NCBI GenBank assembly: GCA_964452775.1 | Contig: CAYVQP010000002.1 | Location: 62,001-126,000 of the forward strand | DNA length: 64,000 bases | Reading direction: 5' to 3' | From: JACKCB01 sp964452775 | GTDB lineage: Bacteria; Chloroflexota; Anaerolineae; Promineifilales; Promineifilaceae | Shown here: positions 53,483-62,815 of the stretch, piece after piece | Layout: every line of letters starts with the position of its first letter | Position numbering within the stretch: the stretch's first letter is position 1 | Translations under genes and position numbers: made by a program | The notes under the pieces: generated by a model | Database searches by the model: none | The model's input: the letters and a program-made list of their open reading frames with translations, nothing else | What the model was told of the DNA's origin: nothing

Positions 53483-54609
53483 GCAAGCGAAACAAGATCA
53501 GAGTCGGCGTAATCTTCGGCGGTCGCTCAGGCGAGCATGAAGTCTCCCTGATGTCCGCGCAGTCGGTCATGGCTGCCATCGATCGCGAGAAGTATGAGGT
53601 GATCCCGGTAGGGATTACGCGGCAGGGTCGTTGGCTGGTGGGCGACGCGATGAGCGCGCTTACGGCCGGCTCCGAAGCGATGGCCCGGCCGGCCACGCTG
53701 CTTCCGGATCCACACCAGGCGGCGCTAATGGAGATTCACGAGCTGAACGGCGCGCCGGCGGCGCTGTTGCCGGAGGCGGCGCTGGATGTGGTAATTCCAG
53801 TCTTGCACGGCCCGTTTGGCGAGGACGGAACGGTACAGGGGCTACTGGAACTGGCCGGCATTCCTTACGTGGGGGCCGGCGTGGTTGGCTCCGCAGTGGG
53901 TATGGACAAGGCGATTTTTAAGCAAGTCATGGTCGCCAATCAGATTCCGGTGTTGCCCTGGCAGCTCGTGCGCCGTTCGGAATGGGAGGCGGATCGGGAA
54001 GGCGTCATCAGCCGGCTGGAGACCGCGCTCTCCTATCCGATGTTCACCAAGCCGGCCAATCTCGGTTCCAGCGTCGGGATCAGCAAGTGCCGTGACCGGC
54101 AAGGACTGGCCGCCGGACTGGATGAGGCGGCCGGCTACGACAGGCGCATCGTTGTCGAGCAAGGAGTCAACGCCCGCGAGCTGGAAGTATCTGTCCTGGG
54201 TAATGATGATCCGGTGGCCAGTATAGTCGGCGAAATCCGGCCGAGGCGAGAGTTTTACGATTATGTGGCCAAATACATTAGCGACGATTCTGAGCTGATT
54301 ATCCCGGCCGTGCTGGAGCCGGAGATGGAAAGGGCCGTGCGCGATCTGGCCGTGCGGGCTTACCTGGCTATTGACTGCGCCGGTTTGGGCCGGGTTGACA
54401 TGATTCTTGACCGGGACAGCAATCGCGTCTATTTGAACGAGATCAACACCATGCCCGGCTTCACCCGGATATCCATGTACCCCAAGTTGTGGGAAGCAAG
54501 TGGTTTGAACTACAGCGAGTTGCTGGACCGCCTTATTGAGCTGGCTCTGGATCGACACGAGGACAGGATGCAATCGCGGACTGACTATACCGCGCCGGAG
54601 GCCGGATGA
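53479..54609 (+). CDS. ddl: D-alanine--D-alanine ligase
   Basis: A 376-residue ATP-grasp ligase. 'KIRVGVIFGGRSGEHEVSLMSA' and 'VLHGPFGEDGTVQGLLE' are the N-terminal signatures, 'FTKPANLGSSVGISKC' binds ATP, and 'RVDMILDRDSNRVYLNEINTMPGFT' carries metal ligands. A little longer than E. coli DdlB, like the larger DdlA type. Starts at GTG in a GTGA overlap with murB. Confidence 0.95.
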   Translation: MSKRNKIRVGVIFGGRSGEHEVSLMSAQSVMAAIDREKYEVIPVGITRQGRWLVGDAMSALTAGSEAMARPATLLPDPHQAALMEIHELNGAPAALLPEAALDVVIPVLHGPFGEDGTVQGLLELAGIPYVGAGVVGSAVGMDKAIFKQVMVANQIPVLPWQLVRRSEWEADREGVISRLETALSYPMFTKPANLGSSVGISKCRDRQGLAAGLDEAAGYDRRIVVEQGVNARELEVSVLGNDDPVASIVGEIRPRREFYDYVAKYISDDSELIIPAVLEPEMERAVRDLAVRAYLAIDCAGLGRVDMILDRDSNRVYLNEINTMPGFTRISMYPKLWEASGLNYSELLDRLIELALDRHEDRMQSRTDYTAPEAG

Positions 54610-55565
54610 CGGCTGACGATCAGCGCCCGCCCAGGCGAAAGCGGTTGCGAAAGCAGCCCAGGGTACGCCGGATCAATGCCAGCGCCACGATGGCCATGCC
54701 GAGCATGCGTGTGCCGGCTACCGCCAACCGCCGACGAAAGCGCAACATTGGCCGGCTACGCATTCCGGGTGAAGCTACGCGTCGCGTCCTTCTATCGGCG
54801 CGCTGGGCGAGCCTGCTGCTGTTGGTGCTCTCAGTTGGGGCGCTGGCGATTATCGGGCTCAATGAGGACTTCTACGTGACCTTTATTCCGGTAGACGGCG
54901 TGGCGTCGATCTCGCCGGAGGAGATAGTGGCGGCAAGCGGCCTGGCCGGCGCGCACGTGTTTTCCGTTGATCCGGGAACGGTGGCAGAAAATATCAGCGA
55001 ACTGCCGGGCGTCATTTCGGCCACAGTTAAGTTGAGTTGGCCGAATGAACTGCAAATCTCGATTCGCGAGGACGCGCCGGTGGCGATATGGGTGCAAGAT
55101 GAAAAGCAATACTGGGTCAGCAAGGAAGGGGCGCTGCTGCCGGCGCGGATGACGGTGGGTGGCCTATTGGTGATTGAGGCTGAGGGATTGATCCTGCCAG
55201 GTGCGGATGCGGAAGATCCGGTCGCCGTTGAGGATGAAGCGGTTGAGGAAGCAGAACCGGCAGCAGGAAACCCATATCTGCCGCCGGAGATTTTGGCCGG
55301 GGCGTTGGAACTGCAACAGCTCATACCCGGCTTGACCAAGCTCTACTACGATCCGAGCGGCGGCTTGAGTTTTCAAGACAGCGGTGGTTGGCGCGCATAT
55401 TTCGGCAGCGGTGACAACATTATTGGGAAGATGGCGCTTTATGACGCAGTCATCGCGGACCTGCTTTCACGCAACCTGACCCCGCAATACGTCAGTGTGG
55501 TGAATGTTGAGAAGCCATATTATCGAGCGGATGGCCTGACAGAAGGTCTGGAGGAAGATGGTTAG
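54606..55565 (+). CDS. ftsQ: Division protein FtsQ
   Basis: A 319-residue bitopic protein: a long basic cytoplasmic N-terminus (about 55 residues), one helix (LLLLVLSVGALAIIGL), a POTRA domain ('VDGVASISPEEIVAASGLAGAH') and the FtsQ beta-domain with 'KLSWPNELQISIREDAPVAIW'. An acidic insertion (DAEDPVAVEDEAVEEAEP) interrupts the beta-domain. ATGA overlap with ddl. Confidence 0.9.
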   Translation: MTADDQRPPRRKRLRKQPRVRRINASATMAMPSMRVPATANRRRKRNIGRLRIPGEATRRVLLSARWASLLLLVLSVGALAIIGLNEDFYVTFIPVDGVASISPEEIVAASGLAGAHVFSVDPGTVAENISELPGVISATVKLSWPNELQISIREDAPVAIWVQDEKQYWVSKEGALLPARMTVGGLLVIEAEGLILPGADAEDPVAVEDEAVEEAEPAAGNPYLPPEILAGALELQQLIPGLTKLYYDPSGGLSFQDSGGWRAYFGSGDNIIGKMALYDAVIADLLSRNLTPQYVSVVNVEKPYYRADGLTEGLEEDG

Positions 55566-55618
55566 GGTTTGAGGCTACTTCTCGGCCATCAAATGCTGAC
55601 CCCATTAGGTGCAGAGAT

Positions 55619-56833
55619 ATGGATGGGGTAGTTTTCGGTCTAGACATTGGAACCACCAAAGTGTGCGCCCTGGTTGGCGAGCTGCGCGGACGTGAGTTGC
55701 GCATCATCGGCCTGGGCAACGTGCCGTCCGGCGGGATGAGCAAGGGAAACATCGTTGATGTGCGCGATGCATCCGTAGCCATTGCCAAGGCGGTTGAGCA
55801 GGCGGAACAGACTTCCGGCTATGATTTGCGGCGCGCCTATGTCAGCATGGCCGGCGAGCACATTGACTCGCTAAACAGCCGGGGATCTATTGCCATTCGG
55901 CGTAGGGACGGGGGAATCATGCCGGAAGACATCGAGCGCGCCCTGGCAACCGCCCAGACGCTGGTGCCGGTGCGCCAGGACCGGAGCATTGTCCACCTGG
56001 TTCCGCGCCACTATCGCATTGACAGCACTCAGGTAAACAGCCCCATCGGGATGCACGGGACTTTGCTGGAAGTTGACGCCCACGTGGTGACCGGCCGTAA
56101 ATTGGCCCTAAAGAACCTGGGCAAGTGCACTGAGACGGTCGGCCTGGAGGTGGAGGAGTTCGTGCTGAACTCATTGGCATCCGGCGAAGCGGTGCTTGAC
56201 CCGAACGAGCGGGCGATGGACGTGATTGTGGCGGACATTGGCGGCGGCACAACGGACGTCGCGCTCTACACCCAGGGCAGCGTCTTCCACACTAAGGTAT
56301 TGCCCATCGGCGGCTATCATGTGACCAATGACATCGCCATTGGGCTGCGGGCGCCGTTTGAGATCGCCGAACGAGTGAAGATCCAGTATGGCGATTGCCG
56401 GCCCGATAAGATTGACGCCGCTTCGGAGTTCAGGGTAATGCCCTTTGGCGGCGAAACCATCCGCGTCGGCCGGCAAGACCTGGCTGCGGTCATTGAGGCG
56501 CGCATGGAAGAGATCTTTAACATGATCCTGGACGAGGTGCGAAGCTCCGGCTATGGGGGCTTACTGCCGGCGGGTATCGTGCTGACCGGCGGCGCGGCTC
56601 AACTGCGGGGCATCACCGAAGTCGCTGAGCGCGTGTTGGGTGTGCCGGCCCGCGTGGCGTCCCCGCGAAACCTGGTGGGTCTGGTTGAAACCCTGCGCAG
56701 CCCGGCTTATGCCACAAGTGTCGGCCTGCTGCGTTGGGCGACCAGCGATCACCTACTCTACAGGCCGCGCGATTCGCAGGGGCAGTGGGGAAAGAAGATA
56801 GGCTACTTCCTGAAGGCATTCTTGCCGGGCTGA
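55619..56833 (+). CDS. ftsA: Division protein FtsA
   Basis: A 404-residue actin-like ATPase that tethers FtsZ. 'VFGLDIGTTKVCALVGEL' (phosphate 1), VIVADIGGGTTDVALYT (phosphate 2), the 1C domain between residues about 85 and 165, and 'GIVLTGGAAQLRGITEVAE' (adenosine) are visible. The C-terminus IGYFLKAFLPG is the amphipathic membrane-targeting tail. Confidence 0.95.
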   Translation: MDGVVFGLDIGTTKVCALVGELRGRELRIIGLGNVPSGGMSKGNIVDVRDASVAIAKAVEQAEQTSGYDLRRAYVSMAGEHIDSLNSRGSIAIRRRDGGIMPEDIERALATAQTLVPVRQDRSIVHLVPRHYRIDSTQVNSPIGMHGTLLEVDAHVVTGRKLALKNLGKCTETVGLEVEEFVLNSLASGEAVLDPNERAMDVIVADIGGGTTDVALYTQGSVFHTKVLPIGGYHVTNDIAIGLRAPFEIAERVKIQYGDCRPDKIDAASEFRVMPFGGETIRVGRQDLAAVIEARMEEIFNMILDEVRSSGYGGLLPAGIVLTGGAAQLRGITEVAERVLGVPARVASPRNLVGLVETLRSPAYATSVGLLRWATSDHLLYRPRDSQGQWGKKIGYFLKAFLPG

Positions 56834-56988
56834 GTCCGATCGGAGATGGGTATGGCTATTGCACAACGAAGGAACACAATCAGCACAGGAGTGAGCCGGA
56901 AGTAATTCAGTTCCTGTTAGAAACGAGACGTAGGAAATCGTCGCCAGGTTATTAAGAGAACCGTAGAAAGCAGAATGAGGGGTTAGAT

Positions 56989-58182
56989 ATGTTTAATGAA
57001 TACAAGCGACCAAGAGAAGTACAGCGAGCTCCCACGTTAGAGGGAGCCGCGCTCATCCGCGTTGTGGGCATTGGCGGCGGCGGCAGCAATGCCATTAACC
57101 GGATGATTGACGCCGGCATTGTCGGAGTGGACTTTGTGGCGATCAATACCGACAGTCAGGCGTTGCAGGCAAGCCGGGCCAAGCTGCGGCTGCATCTGGG
57201 CGAACGGGCAACCCGCGGCCTGGGCGCCGGCGGCGACCCGGAGGTCGGCACCAAGGCGGCCGAGGAGTCTGAAGAAGAGATCCGCCAGGTACTGAGCGGC
57301 TCCGATATGGTCTTTGTAACCGCCGGAATGGGCGGCGGCACCGGCACCGGGGCATCTCCGATCATTGCCAAGGTGGCTCGCGCTGAGGGCGCTCTGACCA
57401 TTGGCGTGGTCACTCGCCCGTTTTCGTTCGAGGGCGCCCGGCGGAGCAAGTCCGCCGAAGAGGGCATCGAGAGATTGAAGGAACACGTGGACACCCTGAT
57501 CGTGATCCCGAATGATCGCCTGTTGGAAACCGCCGACAAACGGGTGACCCTGGTGGACTCGTTCCGCATGGCCGACGATGTGCTCCGGCAGGGCATCCAG
57601 GGCATCAGCGAATTGATCACCGTGCCCGGCTTGATCAACCTGGACTTCGCCGACGTGCGCACCATCATGTCGCAGGGCGGCGCAGCCCTGATGGCCATCG
57701 GCCACGGCTCCGGCGACGACCGGGCGCTGATTGCCGCCGAGCAGGCGTTGTCTAACCGCCTCCTCGACGTGACTATTGACGGCGCGCGCGGCATCCTGTT
57801 CAACGTGACCGGCGGCAACAATCTGAGCCTGTATGAGATCAATCAGGCTGCCAGCATTATTCGTGAAACGGCGCACCCGGATGTAAACCTCATCTTCGGC
57901 GCGGTTGTGGACGAGTCAATGCGCGACGAGATCCGCATCACGGTCATCGCTACCGGCTTCGAACATCAGATTACCAATATGCGCCGGGTAGCGCCGCGCA
58001 ACGTGAATGTGGAGCGGCGAGAAAAACCAACCCACCCTCCGGTACGTGAGCCGGTGATGGTTGAACCAACGCGACCGGCTCCGCAACCTGAACCAACGCC
58101 TGAGCCTCCCAGCCGGGACAAGGGCAATTCATTCCGACTTGAGGACATTGAGATCCCCGCTTTTCTACGGCGACGTAAGTAA
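56989..58182 (+). CDS. ftsZ: Cell division GTPase FtsZ
   Basis: A 397-residue tubulin-like GTPase that builds the Z ring. 'VVGIGGGGSNAINRMID', the tubulin signature GMGGGTGTGASP and T7-loop NLDFADVRTIM are intact. A proline-rich linker precedes the conserved C-terminal peptide LEDIEIPAFLRRRK that binds FtsA. GAGGGG lies 6-7 bases before the ATG. Ends the dcw cluster; 155 bases separate it from ftsA. Confidence 0.97.
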   Translation: MFNEYKRPREVQRAPTLEGAALIRVVGIGGGGSNAINRMIDAGIVGVDFVAINTDSQALQASRAKLRLHLGERATRGLGAGGDPEVGTKAAEESEEEIRQVLSGSDMVFVTAGMGGGTGTGASPIIAKVARAEGALTIGVVTRPFSFEGARRSKSAEEGIERLKEHVDTLIVIPNDRLLETADKRVTLVDSFRMADDVLRQGIQGISELITVPGLINLDFADVRTIMSQGGAALMAIGHGSGDDRALIAAEQALSNRLLDVTIDGARGILFNVTGGNNLSLYEINQAASIIRETAHPDVNLIFGAVVDESMRDEIRITVIATGFEHQITNMRRVAPRNVNVERREKPTHPPVREPVMVEPTRPAPQPEPTPEPPSRDKGNSFRLEDIEIPAFLRRRK

Positions 58183-58195
58183 GAAAGGTCACGGG

Positions 58196-58228
58196 TGCGG
58201 CGCGCCGGAACCGCCGCCGCGCGCCGCA
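58196..58228. terminator. GC-rich hairpin between convergent genes
   Basis: TGCGGCGCGC (58196-58205) pairs perfectly with 58219-58228 around a 13-base loop, right after ftsZ and before the end of the convergent M20 gene. There is no T-tract, so termination is plausible but not certain. Confidence 0.4.
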
Positions 58229-58232
58229 TCCG

Positions 58233-59468
58233 TCAACCAATGAGTCGCAGAAGAGCGAGCGTATTCAGGATCGCTTTGGGTACAAACGAACTCCGGCTGG
58301 CATATTCCTGGTCCTTGCTACCGTCCGGACTACGTTCCGAACAGTGGGCGTTATTGCCTGACGCCCCAAGTCCGTCGAGGGTGGGTAGCCTACCCCACAG
58401 ATAGTTGCCGTCGCTCAATCCACCGCGCGCCTCGGGGTGCACCTGGATGCCGATGGTCGAACCCACTTCGCGCCAGATGTCGAACAGACGCCTGGTGGCT
58501 TCGTTGTGGTTCCAGGGCGGCATGGTGCGCACGAGGTCAATCGTCACCCGGCATCCATAGCCGTCGGCTGAATTAGAGACGGGCGGCTGATCAGCGAGCG
58601 CCAACAATCGCTCAATCCCCTGTTCAAAGACCTCCGTCGAGTAGGCGCGCATCTCAACCATCGCCGTTGCAAAGTGGGGTACCCGGTTCACCACCGTACC
58701 TCCGGCTATTGTGCCGGCATTGAAGGTGATGTGACGCTCATAATCGGTGAGACCGGCGATCTGGCCGATGATGTGCGCCATCTGGACAATGGCGTTTGCG
58801 CCCTGCGCGTGGGATGTGCCGGCGTGTGCGGCCTTTCCTTCAACGTTGACGCGGAAGACCGCCATCCCTTTGCGAGCCACGACTATCCGCGCTCCATCGC
58901 CGTTCAACTTTCCACCCTCGAAGACCAGGCATGCCAGGGTCCTATCGGCCGGCAGCTGCTCCAAGCATAGCCGGCCAAAATCCTCGCCATCGCTCTCCTC
59001 CGCTGCGTCCAGGAGCACCAGCCAGGTGATATCCTCGAAGACCTCGGGCGCGAACTCGTGGATTGCCTGCAACATCATGTAGATCAACACGGTGCCGCCC
59101 TTAATATCCACTGCGCCCGGCCCGTATAGCCGGTCGCCCTCTATCCGCCAACTGAAGTCATTCCGCACTTCTTCTGCAGCCGGGAAGACGGTGTCCAAAT
59201 GCGAGACCAGGCCGATGGTACGATCGCTGGTTCCTCTGCGGGCCAATATCAGGTGGCTGCCAAATGTCGGGTGAACGGAAGGCCGGCGCTCGGCTTCGAA
59301 GCCTAATGAATGGAAGTATTCGGCGGTCATGTCTCCCAGGGCGTTTACACCGGCGGGATTAGCGGTGAAGCTGTTGATTTCCACCATCCGGCTAAGCATA
59401 TCAACATAGGCCGGCAGCCTTTCCTCGAAATATGATTGCAGTTTCATTCGGTCTATCGCAGGGTCCAT
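58233..59468 (-). CDS. M20-family peptidase, carboxypeptidase G2-like
   Basis: A 411-residue zinc hydrolase. GLVSHLDTVFPA (ligand H and catalytic D), YGPGAVDIKGGTVL (bridging D), 'LLDAAEESDGEDFG' (E-E) and the dimerisation domain with AAHAGTSHAQGANAI resemble glutamate carboxypeptidases that remove C-terminal glutamate from folates or peptides. The ATG at 59468 has GGAG at 7 bases. Substrate not determinable. Different subfamily from the M20 gene at 7836. Confidence 0.88.
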   Translation of the reverse strand: MDPAIDRMKLQSYFEERLPAYVDMLSRMVEINSFTANPAGVNALGDMTAEYFHSLGFEAERRPSVHPTFGSHLILARRGTSDRTIGLVSHLDTVFPAAEEVRNDFSWRIEGDRLYGPGAVDIKGGTVLIYMMLQAIHEFAPEVFEDITWLVLLDAAEESDGEDFGRLCLEQLPADRTLACLVFEGGKLNGDGARIVVARKGMAVFRVNVEGKAAHAGTSHAQGANAIVQMAHIIGQIAGLTDYERHITFNAGTIAGGTVVNRVPHFATAMVEMRAYSTEVFEQGIERLLALADQPPVSNSADGYGCRVTIDLVRTMPPWNHNEATRRLFDIWREVGSTIGIQVHPEARGGLSDGNYLWGRLPTLDGLGASGNNAHCSERSPDGSKDQEYASRSSFVPKAILNTLALLRLIG

Positions 59469-59799
59469 GATGTTGCTCCATTCCTCGTTGGCTGCTGCTG
59501 AGATCCTCTTGCCATCTCCCCTCGCAAATCCTTCGGCCTTTTACAATAACCTTTACCTGGTGAGCTTGTGCGGCCATGCCTACGGGGGATTAAGGCGAGT
59601 TTGCGCGAGGGTCTCTCTGTCCGCCGAATTATACCGGCGCGCATTGCAGCGGCACACCGGCGCGTCTCACCGCCGCCGAAACGACTTGCCGGGCTTTGCT
59701 TCTGCTTTGTTTGCGGTACACTTTTGCTCCGGATTCGGCAGCCAAAGCGCGGTGTACGCAATCGCTGAAGGCTGCCGATGCAGAGAGGAGGATTCATTA
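59469..59799. other. Intergenic region between divergent genes
   Basis: 331 bases without a convincing gene. It must contain promoters for the M20 and gamma-glutamyltransferase genes; only weak candidates are seen (a TACACT box near 59717 for the plus strand). The plus strand is open across it but shows no conserved protein sequence. Confidence 0.5.
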
Positions 59800-61395
59800 A
59801 TGCGTGGTGTGATCGCTGCTGGAGGAGAGCTGACGGCGCAGGCCGGCTACTCGATGCTTGAACAGGGGGGAAACGCCGTTGATGCGGCCGTGGCGGCTGC
59901 CTTTGCATCTTTCATCGCTGAGGCCGGCGTGGTGCATTTGGGTGGCAGCGGCCTGGCTCAGATCTTCGATCCTGCCACGCAGCGTACGATTGTGTACGAT
60001 TTCTTTAGCGCAATGCCCGGCCTCGGCGGGAACGGCCTCCCAGACCGGCTGGACTTCGAGAAGGTGACGATTGATTTCGGGGCGACCACCCAGGATTTTC
60101 ACCTGGGGCGCGGCGCGGTAGCTGTGCCGGGGAATATCTTTGGCCTCTGCCGCCTGGCCAGCGATTTTGGTCGCTTGCCGTTGGAGTCTCTGCTGCAGCC
60201 GGCGCTTAAGCTGGCCCGCGAAGGGGCGGTGCTGGACGCATTTCAAGCTGACACCTGCGAGCTGCTGCGCCCGCTGTATGTGCACACGGCCGGGGTGAGG
60301 CAGATATTCGCTCCGCAGGGTCGCATGATCCGGGCCGGGGAGGCGATCTTTTTCCCAGACCTGGCCGGCACCCTGAGTGAGTTGGCCCGGCAGGGTGAGG
60401 CTTACCTGCGTGACGGCGCGCTGGCCCAGGCGATTATCGAGGATCAGCAAGCTAACGGGGGAGTACTCACCTCGCAAGACCTGGCGAGTTACCAGGTCGG
60501 GCAGCTGGAACCGATCTGTATTCAGTATCGTGACTATGAGGTCTTCCTTCCCCCGCCCTGTTCGACTGGAGGGGTGTTGATCGCCTTTTCGCTTAAGCTG
60601 CTTTCGCATTTCGATGCCGGCGCGCTTGAGCACGGGTCGGCGAGCCACCTGAGTCTGCTCCACGAGGTGATGGCGGCGACGACAAGGGCCAGATTAGAGT
60701 GGGATAGGCTGTCCGCTGAGCTGCCGGCTGACGAGGCGGTCCAGCGCTTCCTGGATGATGACTTCGCCGGCCAATTCGCCAATGAGATAAAGGAGGCCAT
60801 CGCAAATCGCAGACCGGCGACCGTTCTGCCGGAGGAGCCCGGACCGGGTAATACCAGCCACCTCAGCGTCGTTGATGAAGATGGTATGGCGGTCGGTCTG
60901 ACCACTACCGCAGGTGAGACGGCCGGCTATGTCGTCCCAGGGACCGGTTTCATCCCCAACAACATCCTCGGTGAAGAAGATTTGAACCCGCACGGCTTTC
61001 ACAAATGGCCAGCCGGGCAGCGAATCCCGACCATGATGGCTCCCACTTTCGTATCGCTGAATGGGAAGATACGGCTGGTGGTAGGCAGCGGAGGGAGTAT
61101 TCGCATCCGCAGCGCCATTCTGCAAACGCTCAGCAATCTGCTGGATTTCGGCATGGACCTGGAAACAGCCGTGAACGTATCGCGCGTGCACGTAGAAAAC
61201 GGCGTGCTGCAGTGCGAATGGGGCTATGATGCGCGAGCGGTGGATCAACTGGAATCCTGGGGCTACAGGATGAATCGTTGGCGGACTCGCAGCATCTACT
61301 TCGGCGGCGCGCACTCGGTGGCGCGGGCGGAAGACGGCCGGCTGACCGGAGCCGGCGATTCGCGCAGAGGCGGAGCGACGGCTGAGGTCCGCTAA
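59800..61395 (+). CDS. Gamma-glutamyltransferase family protein
   Basis: A 531-residue Ntn-hydrolase precursor that moves or hydrolyses gamma-glutamyl groups of glutathione-like compounds. 'GGNAVDAAVAAAFASFIAE' is typical of the large subunit. The processing site and nucleophile Thr lie in GNTSHLSVVDEDG (near residue 350), and PGTGFIPNN forms the oxyanion region. No signal peptide is seen, so it is probably cytoplasmic. ATG at 59800 has AGGAGG about 9 bases upstream. Confidence 0.9.
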   Translation: MRGVIAAGGELTAQAGYSMLEQGGNAVDAAVAAAFASFIAEAGVVHLGGSGLAQIFDPATQRTIVYDFFSAMPGLGGNGLPDRLDFEKVTIDFGATTQDFHLGRGAVAVPGNIFGLCRLASDFGRLPLESLLQPALKLAREGAVLDAFQADTCELLRPLYVHTAGVRQIFAPQGRMIRAGEAIFFPDLAGTLSELARQGEAYLRDGALAQAIIEDQQANGGVLTSQDLASYQVGQLEPICIQYRDYEVFLPPPCSTGGVLIAFSLKLLSHFDAGALEHGSASHLSLLHEVMAATTRARLEWDRLSAELPADEAVQRFLDDDFAGQFANEIKEAIANRRPATVLPEEPGPGNTSHLSVVDEDGMAVGLTTTAGETAGYVVPGTGFIPNNILGEEDLNPHGFHKWPAGQRIPTMMAPTFVSLNGKIRLVVGSGGSIRIRSAILQTLSNLLDFGMDLETAVNVSRVHVENGVLQCEWGYDARAVDQLESWGYRMNRWRTRSIYFGGAHSVARAEDGRLTGAGDSRRGGATAEVR

Positions 61396-61503
61396 GAACT
61401 GTGGTCCCGGCCGCAACAACTGCCGGCTGCACGTTCGCAACAAACCCGCTAGAATCACCGTCCAATACCTTGCTGGCGCCCTGTCAGGCAGAATCATGCA
61501 TCA

Positions 61504-61564
61504 ATTTTCCCGGAAACTATTTCAACGAGCGCCGGCGATTGACCCAATTCAGTTTCCGGGAAAA
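61504..61564. repeat. Inverted repeat element, copy 2 (14-bp arms)
   Basis: TTTTCCCGGAAACT at 61505-61518 pairs with AGTTTCCGGGAAAA at 61551-61564 around 32 bases. Arms match copy 1 at 7540-7602; interiors differ. Located between the gamma-glutamyltransferase and PHP genes. Confidence 0.7.
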
Positions 61565-61603
61565 CGTAGTAGCCAAGTTAACTGAGCGCTGGGATACGAT
61601 TTA

Positions 61604-62710
61604 ATGCCCTGGTTTGAAGTTGCCGGTAATTTGCATATGCACACGCCATACTCCGATGGCGAGAAGTGGCATAAAGAGATCGCGGCTGATGCGATCCGGG
61701 CCGGCCTGGATTTCGTGATCGTTACTGACCACAATTTGTGGGTAGATGGGGTGCAGGGCTACTACGAGACCGATGAAGGCAGGGTTCTGCTCTTGACCGG
61801 CGAAGAGGTGCACGATACCCTCCGCGAGCCGCAGGCCAATCATTTCCTCGCCTATGGAGCGGACCGGGAGTTGTATCGCTGCGCGCCGCATCCTCAGGAG
61901 CTGATCAACATGACCCGCAAAGCCGGCGGATTTGGCTTCCTGGCGCACCCCTTTGAATTGGACATACCATTGATCAGGGAGGGCGGCGACCTAGGCTGGA
62001 AGAATTGGGAAGTGACCGGCTACACCGGCCTGGAGATCTGGAACTACATGTCCAGCTTCAAGAATGAGGTCTCCCGTTTCGTGCGTAGCCTGAGGATCCG
62101 CAACCTCTTCTATTGGAAGTTGCGCGTTCTGCCCCTGGTTTTCAGGCCGGAGAGGCTGGTCGTAGGGCCGGAGCGAGAGGTGCTTGAAAAGTGGGACGCC
62201 CTTCTGGCTGAGGGTAGGCAAATCGTCGCTATCGGCAATAGCGACGCGCACGGCACAGAGCTGAGCTTCGGACCGATCCGGCGGGTGGTATTTCCCTACG
62301 AGTTTCTCTTTCGGGCGGTCAACACTCATCTGCTGCTGCCGGAGGAGCTGACCGGCGATTTGACACATGACAAGGCGCTGATCCTGCAGGCAATCGGCAG
62401 CGGGCATGCCTGGGTTGGCTATGATATGGCTGCTCCCACTAAAGGCTTTCGCTTCAGCGGTCAGGGAATAACCAAGGGGATTATGGGGGACGAGATTAAA
62501 CTGGATGCCGGCGCGACGCTGCAGGTGCTGGCGCCGGCGAGGGCCCGGATTCGACTGCTGCGCCACGGAGAAGTGGTCGCCGAGGTACAGAATGAGCCAA
62601 ATTTGACCCATATTCCACTGGAAGAAGGCGCCTATCGCGCGGAGTGTCTGGTGAAGTTTGAGGGTAAGGAACGGGGCTGGATCTATAGCAACCCGATTTA
62701 TCTGGTTTAG
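61604..62710 (+). CDS. PHP-domain metal-dependent phosphoesterase-like protein
   Basis: A 368-residue protein with the PHP domain: NLHMHTPYSDGE (first His pair and Asp), VTDHNLW, LLTGEEVHD, FLAHPFEL and IGNSDAHG are metal ligands in family order. The last 100 residues are a beta-rich extension. The family includes phosphoesterases and histidinol phosphatase; the substrate is unknown. No signal peptide. Confidence 0.85.
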   Translation: MPWFEVAGNLHMHTPYSDGEKWHKEIAADAIRAGLDFVIVTDHNLWVDGVQGYYETDEGRVLLLTGEEVHDTLREPQANHFLAYGADRELYRCAPHPQELINMTRKAGGFGFLAHPFELDIPLIREGGDLGWKNWEVTGYTGLEIWNYMSSFKNEVSRFVRSLRIRNLFYWKLRVLPLVFRPERLVVGPEREVLEKWDALLAEGRQIVAIGNSDAHGTELSFGPIRRVVFPYEFLFRAVNTHLLLPEELTGDLTHDKALILQAIGSGHAWVGYDMAAPTKGFRFSGQGITKGIMGDEIKLDAGATLQVLAPARARIRLLRHGEVVAEVQNEPNLTHIPLEEGAYRAECLVKFEGKERGWIYSNPIYLV

Positions 62711-62744
62711 GATCCCCTCGCCGGATATGGCCCAGGCCCCGCAG

Positions 62745-62775
62745 CTCGCCGGGATGTAGTCCGGCGGGGTTTGTT
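62745..62775 (+). terminator. Putative intrinsic terminator after the PHP gene
   Basis: CGCCGG (62747-62752) pairs with CCGGCG (62761-62766), extended by a U-G and a C-G pair, followed by GGGTTTGTT. It lies between the convergent PHP and lepB genes. Confidence 0.4.
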
Positions 62776-62815
62776 ACGAGCCTGGCGACCGCGCCATTGG
62801 CCGCCTGGCGCAAAG

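Noticed and set aside
59467..59799. N-terminal extension of the gamma-glutamyltransferase frame
   Set aside because: The family start and a strong AGGAGG site put the start at 59800; the upstream part has no homology and overlaps a promoter region.
61396..61603. Possible small RNA gene in the spacer
   Set aside because: Only the inverted-repeat element is visible; no promoter-terminator pair or known RNA motif.
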